DNA of 21,279 bases, from positions 1 to 21,279 of the forward strand of contig JAGZXV010000088.1 of the NCBI GenBank assembly GCA_018378255.1. Direction: 5' to 3'. Under the pieces are notes generated by a model. The model saw nothing but the letters and a program-made list of their open reading frames with translations. It ran no database searches and had not been told where the DNA came from. The translations under genes and the position numbers were made by a program. Below are positions 7,656 through 15,845 of the stretch, piece after piece. This DNA is from Clostridiaceae bacterium. Lineage in GTDB: Bacteria > Bacillota > Clostridia > Lachnospirales > Lachnospiraceae. Position 1 is the first letter of the stretch. Each line of letters starts with the position of its first letter.

Positions 7656-8473
7656 TTACGGTTCAACAAACAAAATCAAACTTTGAAAATTTATTTGAAA
7701 TATCATGTGATGGAAAAGTACTATTTAATGCAAAAGCACCATGGATGAAAATGTCTGTGCCGTTCAATCTGGAAAATGTACGTCAGCTCACATTTTCCGG
7801 CCCCACAGGAGAACGCCTTTATACTACGAACTATAGGATGATTGATAATCTGTTAGAGGAAGCGGTACCGTTTAAGTATCTGATTACGAAAGAACAGAAA
7901 TTCGGACAGTTTGAAATCATCGGTAATAACGGCAGGGAGGGAACCTTTTATACCTTGCAGAACGGTCTGTTTGACTGCAAGTTCTGCATTGAGCATATGG
8001 GAAAGGTGTATTTGGGATACAGTATTGACAGAGGCGGCAGGAATGTTGTGTCAATCTATGAAGATGAGATGCAGATAGCCCAGATTACAAAACCGCTTGC
8101 GGTTATTGATAATCTGGATATCTATTTTCTCCATATAAAAGAAGAGTACGCATCCATGATTCCTGTTTTATCCTTTTTCATCATTTTTTATGATTATAGA
8201 AAGTATAATAACAGCGGACAGATTGTAAAACATTCTGTTGAAGTCACAAACAGCTATTCTTACAGCAAGAATAACTGTAAATACAATTCCGGCTGGATTT
8301 CCCGGGAATTCGGCCAGCAGGCTTCTGAGGAGTTTGAACAGATTCTGAAGAAGCTGGGCAAAGACGGTACGGCAGAAGTGAAACGGGTAGCTAAAATAGT
8401 GGGAATTGTTTTTTTAGGTATTATTTTTCTGGCTGCCATTTTACTTATCGTGATCATAAATATAATCACTTAA
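7649..8473 (+). CDS. Uncharacterised C-terminally anchored membrane protein, possibly tubby/LURP-one-like fold
   Basis: A 274-aa protein whose start (ATG 7649, after AGGAAAG) overlaps the end of the last ABC gene by 7 bp, so it is almost certainly cotranscribed. Residues 1-190 alternate short hydrophobic and charged strands with repeated aromatic-Gly turns (for example FGQFEIIGNNGREGTFY at 85-101) and a hydrophobic segment around 170-182 ending YDYRKYNN. This resembles the beta-barrel plus buried helix of tubby C-terminal, LURP-one or scramblase-like domains, but I recognise it only by general pattern. A Ser/Asn/Tyr-rich linker (about 196-215) leads to one clear transmembrane helix at about 249-272, so the bulk would be soluble. 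It could be an accessory or lipid-binding partner of the exporter. No enzyme motif is visible. Confidence 0.7.
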   Translation: MLITVQQTKSNFENLFEISCDGKVLFNAKAPWMKMSVPFNLENVRQLTFSGPTGERLYTTNYRMIDNLLEEAVPFKYLITKEQKFGQFEIIGNNGREGTFYTLQNGLFDCKFCIEHMGKVYLGYSIDRGGRNVVSIYEDEMQIAQITKPLAVIDNLDIYFLHIKEEYASMIPVLSFFIIFYDYRKYNNSGQIVKHSVEVTNSYSYSKNNCKYNSGWISREFGQQASEEFEQILKKLGKDGTAEVKRVAKIVGIVFLGIIFLAAILLIVIINIIT

Positions 8474-8501
8474 TGCTTTTGGAACGCTTTGTAAATTTAC
8501 A

Positions 8502-8542
8502 GGGGCAGATGCGGTTAGAATAAAACGCATCTGCCCCCTTTT
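8502..8542 (+). terminator. Intrinsic terminator of ABC pair 2 operon
   Basis: GGGGCAGATGCG (8502-8513) pairs perfectly with CGCATCTGCCCC (8526-8537) over a 12-nt loop, followed by CTTTT and, after a short break, another T-run. It lies 28 nt after the membrane-protein stop. The minus-strand side has no T-tract, so the convergent gene may end differently. Confidence 0.88.
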
Positions 8543-8568
8543 AAGTTTTTTTCCGGATACCTGCCTTT

Positions 8569-11500
8569 TTATTGAAGTGTGAACCTTTCCGGCGGCACCG
8601 GCTTCCCGATAAAATATCCCTGGATATAGTCACATCCGATTCCCTTTATAAAACGGAACTGTTCTTCTGTTTCAACCCCTTCCGCACAGCATTTGATTCC
8701 GATCTCATGGCACATCTGCACAATGTGTTTGATCAGCACCTCGCTTTTTCCAGCGGCCTCATACTTTTGTACGATACTCTTGTCTATTTTCAGAAGATCA
8801 ATGCTGGCCATCATTAAGAATTCATAGGAAGAGCATTCGATTCCAAAATCATCCAGCACAATGCCAAATCCATGGCTTTTCAGCTGTTTCAGCAGCAGGG
8901 CCATCCGTTTCTTATTCAGATTCTCCCGGGTTTCCGTGATCTCGATCTCTATTTGTTCCGGATTTAAGTCGTAACGTTTAAAAACACTCCAGAACCGAGA
9001 GAAAAAATGGCTGTCAAACAAAGTTATTTTTGAAAAATTAAGGGCCAGCCTGATATCTGAAAATGGCGTCCCTTTCCAGCTTGTCAACAGCCTGCATACC
9101 TCTTCCAGAACGAAGAAATCAATATTTGAGATCAAGCCTTCACTTTCCAGCATGGGGAGGAACTTGAAGGGGAGTGAGATGGAACCGTCTTTTTCCCTGT
9201 ATCGTACCAACACCTCCGCACTGTCTATGTGTCCTGATTTCAGGTTAATCTTGGGCTGGAGATAAACAAGATATTCCTTGTTCAGGATTGCGTTTGTTAA
9301 ATCCTGCAGCAGCGGCACCTTGTCAGAGATGACGTGCTGGGATTTCTTGTAATATTCTTGTTTGCTGAGGTACATTAAACGGTCTGCCTTATTGATGGAT
9401 TCATACAGATCGGTATAGACGTCATTCCATGCTGTTCCGACCGCAATAATGCACAAGCCGTTTTCCGATAAGGATTCTTCAAGGCCGCCCACCTGCGCCA
9501 GAAACTCTTCATAAGCCATAGATTCTGATACGATCAAAAATTCATCCCCGCTGAGACGGAATTTTCTGGCAGACGGAAAGTACTGTTTCATCTTATCGGA
9601 AACCTGGGTGACAATCATATCGCCGTACACATGGCCTTTCATATCGTTAAACTGCTTCAGGCCATTGACATCCATGAATATGACGCCTGTCCGGGGCGGC
9701 ATGCGTTTCGTAAAGTCATCGTAGTAATTCATAAAGCTGTTCCGGTTCTCAAGCCCTGTCATGACATCCTGATAGCTCATCAGTTCCAGGGTCTTCTGCA
9801 GAGTATTTTTAGCGATTTCATTTTCAAGGAAATAGGAAAGTCCCTTCAGATAATGAAAATTCTTCTTATTCTGTTTTGGATCATCAATCCCCAGAAATGC
9901 TTTTATTTCACCTTTATCATAAAGAGGAAGGGCCATCAGGCTGCGGATGCCCTGTCTTTTTAAAATCTCATATTCCATCTGGCGATCTTCTCCCAGCTCT
10001 GCAATATCATTGATCTTGATAAAGCCGCTGGCGGCAAACTGCTCCATCCAGAAAGACATAACTTCCAGCGGGACATTCTGCAGCGTGTCAATCTGAGGGC
10101 TTACCCCTTTTGCACAGATTTCATATGTGTTGTTTGCGACGCCGCGTTTGATGTCTGCTTCAATGATGTATACACGGTCGGACTGATAGTAATTCTGTAC
10201 AATGCGCAGTACATATTCGATGGTATCCTCCAGATATTCAGCGGAAGTCAGCCATGGAAGGAGATCAACCAGGCTTTTTTCAGCTGCCGGCGCAGAACAG
10301 ACTTCCTCATGGGAGGCGGCTGAACCGGAATCTGTGTTAAATGATAAAAGATATGCATCATTTCCAAGCCACTTCATGGAAGAGGCATATAGCTTTGTCT
10401 CCATATTATATTCCGGCAGGTAAATGTTTCCGGTTCCGCCGTTAAGCAAGGGACAAAAATCACAGATGCTGTCTTTGCCGAACAGGGCTTTGTAGCAGAA
10501 TTCGCCCAACTGGACTCTGGGTCTCAATTCCTTGGTCTTTTGGCTCAGGTACAGCAGCTCAAAAGAATCCTGATCGATTACATAGATGCAGCAATCCTTT
10601 GAATCCAAAATTGTGTGCAGTTGAGCTCCCATTTCATTGTTGAGTTCCATCACACGCCGTTTTTGAAGGAATATGGTCATCATCTGGGAGATGAGGGACA
10701 GGATATCCACTTCCTCTTTCGTCCAGAGACGTAAGCCCGTACACTCGTCAAATCCAATAAAACCTGCAAGCTGTTTGCCCTTCCAGAAAGCGCACTGGAG
10801 AGTGGAGCAGATTCCCTGTTGTTCCAATATCTCTTTTTGTTTTGGGTGCAGTGAATTAATATCTCTGCAATAGAAAATGGACGTGTCCTCAAACAGAGTC
10901 TGGTAATCTCCAAACTGGTTGTAATTCAGGTTCTGCAGCATGTCAATCTGGGGAAGTATGCCTTCATTACACCATTCATAGGTGTTGGAAGTATATTTGC
11001 CGTCTTCCGTTGATTCAAAGATATAGGCCCTGCTTACATCAAATTTTTTTCCGATGATTTCCAGAATGAGATTGATAGCCATGTCCGGATTTTCCATACG
11101 GTAAAGAATTTTAAAAATGTCAGCCAGTAAATCTCCGGGACTTTGGGCAGTCCTGGATTCGGAATCAATGTTCGCGCCAATCGAAGAGCAGCCGGTTTCC
11201 TCGGGGTAATAGAGCTGTTTATCATCATACATCACATATTTGTTCTTACCGTGAGTTTTGGCCTGATACAGAGCCTGATCTGCATGTTTGTATAATGCTT
11301 TAAAATCAGTTCCATCTTCTGGATATACAGCTACACCGATGCTGCAGGTTACTTGGATGGAGAATTTTTCATGTTCGAAAAGGTGGCGGAAGACGTCGGA
11401 CAACTGTTCAGCCTTCTTCCGGGCAGCTTCTTTGCACGGGATATCCTTCATAAAAACAGTGAATTCATCGCCGCCAATCCGTCCCACAATATCTGTAGGG

Positions 11501-12123
11501 CGCATCAGAGATTTCATGGCAGAAGCGATCTCAGCCAGAACCACATCGCCCATCATATGTCCTTTTGTATCGTTTACCTGCTTGAAATTATCCGTATCGA
11601 TCATAAACAGGGCGCAGTTTTGTCCCGGGTTTTTGCCAAGATGCTGTTTAATTCTGGCTTCCGTTGCCTTACGGTTATAGAGGCCGGTCAGGGAATCTTG
11701 TTCCGCCTGGGAGCGCAGTTTGTCCATAGCCTGCATTTCATCATCAATATTGAAGATGATCCCTATGGCAGAGGACGGTTCTTTTAAATCGTCAAACTGT
11801 GTGAGGGCAAGCAGGCGGTACCAGCGGTAGATTCCGTTTTTACCTAGAATGCGGAATTCCGCTGCCGCACATATCTTTCCCTGCATGATATCTGACTGCA
11901 AAGCATTCAGCACAGGGATATCGTCTGGATGAATACATTCCATCAGATGATTTTGAAAGGAATTTTCCATATCCTCAGCCGTATATCCCGATAACTGTAC
12001 AAAGCCGCTGTTCATCTCCTCGATGGAAAGATACTTGTCGATTCTGCATTTAAGTATCCCGACCTGAAGGTTATCCGTCATCATTTGGAATTTTAAATTA
12101 GTCTGGTTTGTTATCTTAATCAT
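8569..12123 (-). CDS. Multi-sensor c-di-GMP protein: PAS-GGDEF-GAF-PAS-GAF-GGDEF-EAL
   Basis: A 1184-aa cytosolic protein with no transmembrane segment. Order: PAS (about 15-130); GGDEF with intact GGDEF 217-221 and the RxxD inhibitory site R208/D211 (about 140-305); GAF-like (330-490); PAS-like with a Cys cluster (about 500-600); second GAF-like (615-770); second GGDEF with SGDEF 858-862 and no inhibitory site (about 780-930); EAL (935-1184). The EAL domain keeps the key residues: E970 in the variant EVL, N1029, E1061, D1091-D1092, K1112, E1148 and Q1168. Both synthesis and hydrolysis of c-di-GMP are therefore plausible. The start is ATG 12123 behind GGGGAAAGGA; a TTG at 12141 would extend it by 6 codons over that ribosome site. 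It is transcribed convergently to the ABC operon and looks monocistronic. Confidence 0.9.
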   Translation of the reverse strand: MIKITNQTNLKFQMMTDNLQVGILKCRIDKYLSIEEMNSGFVQLSGYTAEDMENSFQNHLMECIHPDDIPVLNALQSDIMQGKICAAAEFRILGKNGIYRWYRLLALTQFDDLKEPSSAIGIIFNIDDEMQAMDKLRSQAEQDSLTGLYNRKATEARIKQHLGKNPGQNCALFMIDTDNFKQVNDTKGHMMGDVVLAEIASAMKSLMRPTDIVGRIGGDEFTVFMKDIPCKEAARKKAEQLSDVFRHLFEHEKFSIQVTCSIGVAVYPEDGTDFKALYKHADQALYQAKTHGKNKYVMYDDKQLYYPEETGCSSIGANIDSESRTAQSPGDLLADIFKILYRMENPDMAINLILEIIGKKFDVSRAYIFESTEDGKYTSNTYEWCNEGILPQIDMLQNLNYNQFGDYQTLFEDTSIFYCRDINSLHPKQKEILEQQGICSTLQCAFWKGKQLAGFIGFDECTGLRLWTKEEVDILSLISQMMTIFLQKRRVMELNNEMGAQLHTILDSKDCCIYVIDQDSFELLYLSQKTKELRPRVQLGEFCYKALFGKDSICDFCPLLNGGTGNIYLPEYNMETKLYASSMKWLGNDAYLLSFNTDSGSAASHEEVCSAPAAEKSLVDLLPWLTSAEYLEDTIEYVLRIVQNYYQSDRVYIIEADIKRGVANNTYEICAKGVSPQIDTLQNVPLEVMSFWMEQFAASGFIKINDIAELGEDRQMEYEILKRQGIRSLMALPLYDKGEIKAFLGIDDPKQNKKNFHYLKGLSYFLENEIAKNTLQKTLELMSYQDVMTGLENRNSFMNYYDDFTKRMPPRTGVIFMDVNGLKQFNDMKGHVYGDMIVTQVSDKMKQYFPSARKFRLSGDEFLIVSESMAYEEFLAQVGGLEESLSENGLCIIAVGTAWNDVYTDLYESINKADRLMYLSKQEYYKKSQHVISDKVPLLQDLTNAILNKEYLVYLQPKINLKSGHIDSAEVLVRYREKDGSISLPFKFLPMLESEGLISNIDFFVLEEVCRLLTSWKGTPFSDIRLALNFSKITLFDSHFFSRFWSVFKRYDLNPEQIEIEITETRENLNKKRMALLLKQLKSHGFGIVLDDFGIECSSYEFLMMASIDLLKIDKSIVQKYEAAGKSEVLIKHIVQMCHEIGIKCCAEGVETEEQFRFIKGIGCDYIQGYFIGKPVPPERFTLQ

Positions 12124-12265
12124 CCTTTTTCCTTTCCCCAATTTATATAAATATTACCGTTGAAAAGAGTTCATTCAATACAGGGGTTGGAGCAAAAAAC
12201 ATGTGAATCCCAGTAAATTTACCAAAATGCACCGGTTTTCCTCTGCCAATCAATATATAGAGATA

Positions 12266-12294
12266 AGTATAGCATGATTAGGCCTGGTTTGCTA
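12266..12294 (-). promoter_or_regulatory. Possible extended -10 promoter for the c-di-GMP gene
   Basis: On the minus strand TGCTATACT carries a good -10 (plus 12266-12271) with an extended TGn. The -35 region about 17 bp upstream (TAGCAA) is poor. It would give a 5' leader of about 135 nt. This is the best candidate in the gap, but it is only a motif match. Confidence 0.4.
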
Positions 12295-12346
12295 TACAAA
12301 TCAGTTTTCCGCAATGGCATCCGGCGGCATATGAAATTTCAAATTG

Positions 12347-12375
12347 TTGCTATTTGTACAGTGGTTTGTTATACT
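12347..12375 (+). promoter_or_regulatory. Strong-looking plus-strand promoter in the gap before feoB
   Basis: TTGCTA (12347-12352), a 17-bp spacer and TATACT (12370-12375) with extended TG at 12367-12368. It points towards feoB, 357 bp away. The gene it originally served may be the decayed receiver-domain sequence that follows. It may now give feoB a long leader. Confidence 0.55.
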
Positions 12376-12551
12376 TAAACTAATTTTTATGCATATGAAC
12401 AATGGGCAGATACCGGTTGATTTCCACCGGGCCAATTAAGCGGAGAAAACGCAGTAAGATATACCCTTGCGGATGGCATACTGAACTTCTGCTGAGTGAT
12501 CTGGAATGAACGGATGGCAGGCTGCATACACGGATGGTGATCCGCGACGAT

Positions 12552-12614
12552 GGAATCCGCGTCCTTGACAGGCCGGATGCCGCCGATGTGCCGATCTTTG
12601 CGATGACGGCTGGC
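12552..12614 (+). pseudogene. Remnant of a response-regulator receiver domain
   Basis: The plus strand at 12558-12611 reads RVLDRPDAADVPIFAMTA. This is the beta4/beta5 end of a receiver domain; the second receiver of the hybrid kinase in this window has RSMDREDALAIPIFAMTA, matching at 12 of 18 positions. There is no matching phospho-acceptor region upstream and the expected sequence after MTA is lost, so only a short relic remains. The rest of 12376-12720 holds no convincing gene. The nucleotide sequence differs from the intact kinase gene, so it was a separate gene and not a recent local duplication. Confidence 0.55.
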
Positions 12615-12672
12615 CTTTTTAGTTTTAAGAAGCATTTTACCCATAAATTTTTTCAAAGTTTATATCTGATGG

Positions 12673-12701
12673 TTGCGCTCCGGGGCATTAGGTATTATGA
12701 T
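12673..12701 (+). promoter_or_regulatory. Possible feoB-proximal promoter
   Basis: TTGCGC (12673-12678), a 17-bp spacer and TATGAT (12696-12701) would start transcription near 12708, just ahead of the AGGAGG ribosome site at 12721-12726. The -35 is only a partial match. I see no convincing Fur or DtxR box overlapping it, so iron control is not shown by sequence. Confidence 0.35.
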
Positions 12702-12732
12702 TAGACATGACTAACGAAAGAGGAGGGCGCTG

Positions 12733-15078
12733 ATGTTTTTAAGCAATTTGGAAATAGGAAAAACCGCAAAGATTGTGTCTGTCGGAGGAAATGGAGCACT
12801 GAGACAGCATTTTCTGGACATGGGCCTGATTCAGGGGGCTGAGATAACGGTTGTAAAATATGCACCCATGGGAGATCCGATCGAGATCAGGATTCACGGT
12901 TATGAATTATCACTGCGTCTGGAGGACGCCGAGAAAATAGAGATTGGTGAAGCTTACCAGAAAGAGGCTGTAAACAGAACCAAAATCAGAAGAAAGAAAA
13001 AAGCGCAGCATCCCGGTTTTGGTGAGGGCGGAAAGTATCATGTGGATGAGAGCGCCAACCCGCTGCCGGAGGGAACCACACTCACGTTTGCGCTGGTTGG
13101 CAATCAAAACTGTGGCAAAACAACATTATTTAACCAGTTAACTGGTTCAAACCAGCATGTGGGGAATTTCCCGGGCGTTACGGTAGACAGGAAAGACGGG
13201 GTGATAAAAGGACATAAAGATACTTTGATCACCGACCTTCCGGGCATTTATTCCATGTCGCCGTACAGCAGTGAGGAAATTGTGACCCGGGAATTTCTGC
13301 TCAAAGATAAGCCCAAGGGAATCATCAACATTGTAGATGCAACCAATATAGAGAGAAACCTGTATCTGACCATGCAGCTCATGGAACTGAATATTCCCAT
13401 GGTCATTGCCCTTAACATGATGGATGAAATCAGGGAAAATAACGGCTCCATTCTGATTAATGAATTAGAGGAATTTCTGGGAGTGCCGGTAATTCCCATT
13501 TCCGCATCAAAAGGAGAGGGCATCGGGGAGCTTGTGAGCCACGCCCTGCATATTGCAAAATACCAGGAAAGCCCCGGAGAAATCGACTTCTGCAATGCAG
13601 ATGGAGGAGAAAATGCGGTTCACCGCTGCGTTCATGCGATCATGCACTTGATCGAAGACCACGCAAAGGCAGCAGGCATTCCGGTGCGTTTTGCAGCCAG
13701 CAAATTGGCAGAAGGCGACCAGATTGTTGCGGACAGCCTGAATCTGACGCAGAATGAGAAGGAAATGCTGGAGCACATCATTTTGCAGATGGAAAATGAA
13801 AGCCGTATGGACCGTGCCGCAGCGATTGCCAATATGCGTTTTGACTACATAGGGGAAGCCTGTGAGGCCACAGTGATCAAGCCCCACGAAAGTAAGGAAC
13901 GGATCAGAAGCCGGAAAATTGACAGGACTTTGACCGGGAAATACACAGGCATTCCCGCATTCATAGGGATTATGGCGCTTGTGTTCTGGCTCACATTCAA
14001 CGTGATCGGAGCGTTCCTGCAGAATCTCTGCGATATAGGGGTGACTATGATTACCGGTCTGGTGGACCAGGGACTTACGGCGCTGCATGTCAATGAAGCC
14101 CTGCATTCCCTGGTCATAGATGGAATTTTCAGCGGTGTCGGCAGCGTGATCAGCTTCCTGCCTGTGATCGTCACCCTGTTTTTCTTCCTGTCCCTATTGG
14201 AGGACAGCGGTTATATGGCCCGGGTGGCTTTTATCATGGATAAGCTGTTGAGAAAGATGGGGCTTTCCGGCAGAAGCATTGTGCCCATGTTAATTGGGTT
14301 TGGCTGCTCCGTACCGGGGGTTATGGCAACGCGTACCCTGTCTTCAGAACGGGACAGGAAAATGACCATATTAATGATTCCATTTATGAGCTGTTCCGCC
14401 AAACTTCCGATCTATGCATTTTTTACCGCCGCATTTTTCCCAAGACACGGCGCCCTTGTGATGGTGGGGCTTTATTTCCTGGGAATTATTATGGGAATAC
14501 TCTTTGCCCTGCTCATGAAGGGCACCATGTTTAAGGGGGAGCCTGTGCCGTTTGTGATGGAACTGCCCAATTACCGCATGCCGGGCGTGAAAAATGTGGG
14601 CCAGCTCTTATGGGAAAAGGCAAAAGATTTCTTACAGAGGGCTTTTACGGTTATCTTTATGGCCACTATCATTATCTGGTTTTTGCAGAGTTTTGATTTG
14701 GGCCTTAACATGGTAGCCGATTCGGCTGACAGCATGCTGGCCGGCGCGGCCGGGATCATCGCTCCGGTGTTCAAACCGCTGGGCTTTGGTGACTGGAGGA
14801 TGTCTACCGCATTGATCACAGGCTTTATGGCGAAAGAAAGCGTAGTATCCACCTTATCCGTACTTTTTGGTTCTACGGAGGAACTGCTTCGCGTGCTGGC
14901 TCCGGCAGGAGCTGCGGCATTGCTGGTATTTTCTCTGCTCTATACGCCTTGTGTGGCTGCTGTTGCGTCTGTTAAAAGGGAGCTGGGCAGCAAATGGGCC
15001 TTGCTCGTGGTGTTTGGACAGTGTGCGATCGCGTGGGCGGCGGCATTCATTGTACACGCAGTTATGCTGTTAGTTTAA
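12733..15078 (+). CDS. feoB: Ferrous iron transporter FeoB with N-terminal FeoA domain
   Basis: A 781-aa fusion for GTP-dependent Fe2+ uptake across the cytoplasmic membrane. Residues 1-72 are a FeoA SH3-like domain (LEIGKTAKIVSVGG, then a GLIQGAEITV core). A charged linker (about 73-115) leads to the FeoB G domain: G1 GNQNCGKT 123-130, G2 Thr150, G3 DLPG 168-171, G4 NMMD 228-231 and G5 SASKG 257-261. A helical GDI-like region follows, then the polytopic core from about residue 400 with the conserved GCSVPGVMATRTL segment. FeoA and FeoB are usually separate genes; fusion makes them one chain in fixed stoichiometry. The start has AGGAGG six bases upstream. No separate feoA or feoC is seen nearby. 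Confidence 0.95.
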   Translation: MFLSNLEIGKTAKIVSVGGNGALRQHFLDMGLIQGAEITVVKYAPMGDPIEIRIHGYELSLRLEDAEKIEIGEAYQKEAVNRTKIRRKKKAQHPGFGEGGKYHVDESANPLPEGTTLTFALVGNQNCGKTTLFNQLTGSNQHVGNFPGVTVDRKDGVIKGHKDTLITDLPGIYSMSPYSSEEIVTREFLLKDKPKGIINIVDATNIERNLYLTMQLMELNIPMVIALNMMDEIRENNGSILINELEEFLGVPVIPISASKGEGIGELVSHALHIAKYQESPGEIDFCNADGGENAVHRCVHAIMHLIEDHAKAAGIPVRFAASKLAEGDQIVADSLNLTQNEKEMLEHIILQMENESRMDRAAAIANMRFDYIGEACEATVIKPHESKERIRSRKIDRTLTGKYTGIPAFIGIMALVFWLTFNVIGAFLQNLCDIGVTMITGLVDQGLTALHVNEALHSLVIDGIFSGVGSVISFLPVIVTLFFFLSLLEDSGYMARVAFIMDKLLRKMGLSGRSIVPMLIGFGCSVPGVMATRTLSSERDRKMTILMIPFMSCSAKLPIYAFFTAAFFPRHGALVMVGLYFLGIIMGILFALLMKGTMFKGEPVPFVMELPNYRMPGVKNVGQLLWEKAKDFLQRAFTVIFMATIIIWFLQSFDLGLNMVADSADSMLAGAAGIIAPVFKPLGFGDWRMSTALITGFMAKESVVSTLSVLFGSTEELLRVLAPAGAAALLVFSLLYTPCVAAVASVKRELGSKWALLVVFGQCAIAWAAAFIVHAVMLLV

Positions 15079-15202
15079 AATGTTGATTCGGGCTATGTAA
15101 CCTGAAATCAGGGCAAAGATAGCGCAAAGCGGGACGTGCAGATGGCGGAAATGAATGTTCAAACACACACTGGCACAAGATAAGGAAAGCGGAGGCTGAC
15201 AA

Positions 15203-15778
15203 ATGAATGCAGTTGATCATTATATAGAATTTATTAAAGAAGCGGAATTATTAAAAGGTGTCCTGCGAACCGCGTGGCATTCCACGGGAAGGCAGGAGAG
15301 CACAGGGGAGCACTCCTGGAGGCTGGCATTATTTGCTGGCTTACTATTGGAAGAATTCCCGGAACTGGACGCTGGGAAGACGTTAATTATGTGCCTGATC
15401 CATGATTTAGGGGAAATCTATGACGGCGATATTTCAGCTGCTTTGCTTCCGGACGCTGAAAAAAAGGTTGAGGATGAGCGCCAGGCGGTTGAACGGGTCT
15501 GTTCCCTGCTTCCGGCGGAACTGGGCACAAAATATATGGATATCTGGCTGGAATATGCCAATGCTTCCTCAAAAGAAGCCCTTCTTGTGAAAGCATTGGA
15601 CAAAGCAGAAACAATAATCCAGCACAACCAGGGGAGAAACCCGGAAAATTTTGATTATGAGTTTAATCTGGAATATGGGAAAGAGTATTTTCAGGGCTGT
15701 GACCAGTTGAAAGAGCTGCGAAGGAAGCTGGATGACGAAACCAGGATGAAAATTTCTGAAAAAAAGCAGTGTTACTAA
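15203..15778 (+). CDS. HD-domain phosphohydrolase, YfbR/HDDC2-like (possible 5'-deoxynucleotidase)
   Basis: A 191-aa soluble protein with the metal-binding HD signature: His37 in GEHSWR, His67-Asp68 in LIHDLGE, and Asp133 in VKALDKAE. The LRTAW segment at 21-25 before GEHS matches the Arg/Trp region that precedes the first His in E. coli YfbR, a 5'-deoxyribonucleoside monophosphatase. Length and motif spacing fit the YfbR/HDDC2 group, so removal of phosphate from deoxynucleotides is the best guess; the true substrate cannot be read from sequence. The start ATG follows CGGAGG. It lies 124 bp after feoB with no clear terminator between, so read-through from feoB is possible but functional linkage is not evident. 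Confidence 0.82.
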   Translation: MNAVDHYIEFIKEAELLKGVLRTAWHSTGRQESTGEHSWRLALFAGLLLEEFPELDAGKTLIMCLIHDLGEIYDGDISAALLPDAEKKVEDERQAVERVCSLLPAELGTKYMDIWLEYANASSKEALLVKALDKAETIIQHNQGRNPENFDYEFNLEYGKEYFQGCDQLKELRRKLDDETRMKISEKKQCY

Positions 15779-15793
15779 ATATGCCGGAAACAG

Positions 15794-15845
15794 AAAGAGA
15801 GAGGAAAAGACAGGATAATATCCCTTGTCAGCCTCTCTCTTTTTA
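15794..15845 (+). terminator. Terminator between convergent HD gene and hybrid kinase gene
   Basis: AAAGAGAGAGG (15794-15804) pairs with CCTCTCTCTTT (15832-15842), followed by TT and then ATTAT. The inside folds again (GACAGGA with TCC..TGTC). The T-tract serves the plus-strand HD gene. On the minus strand the T-run is shorter (TTTCTGTTT), so it may also work there but more weakly. Confidence 0.78.

Noticed and set aside
12124..12141. TTG start adding six residues to the c-di-GMP protein
   Set aside because: The added codons consist of the purine-rich ribosome site that serves ATG 12123.
12387..12656. Minus-strand 89-codon ORF in the gap before feoB
   Set aside because: There is no ribosome site and no domain, and the plus strand of the same stretch shows a receiver-domain relic that better explains the sequence.
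12640..12732. Fur or DtxR operator upstream of feoB
   Set aside because: Partial TTAG...CTAA symmetry is present near 12688-12714, but spacing and half-sites do not fit a known box well enough to call.
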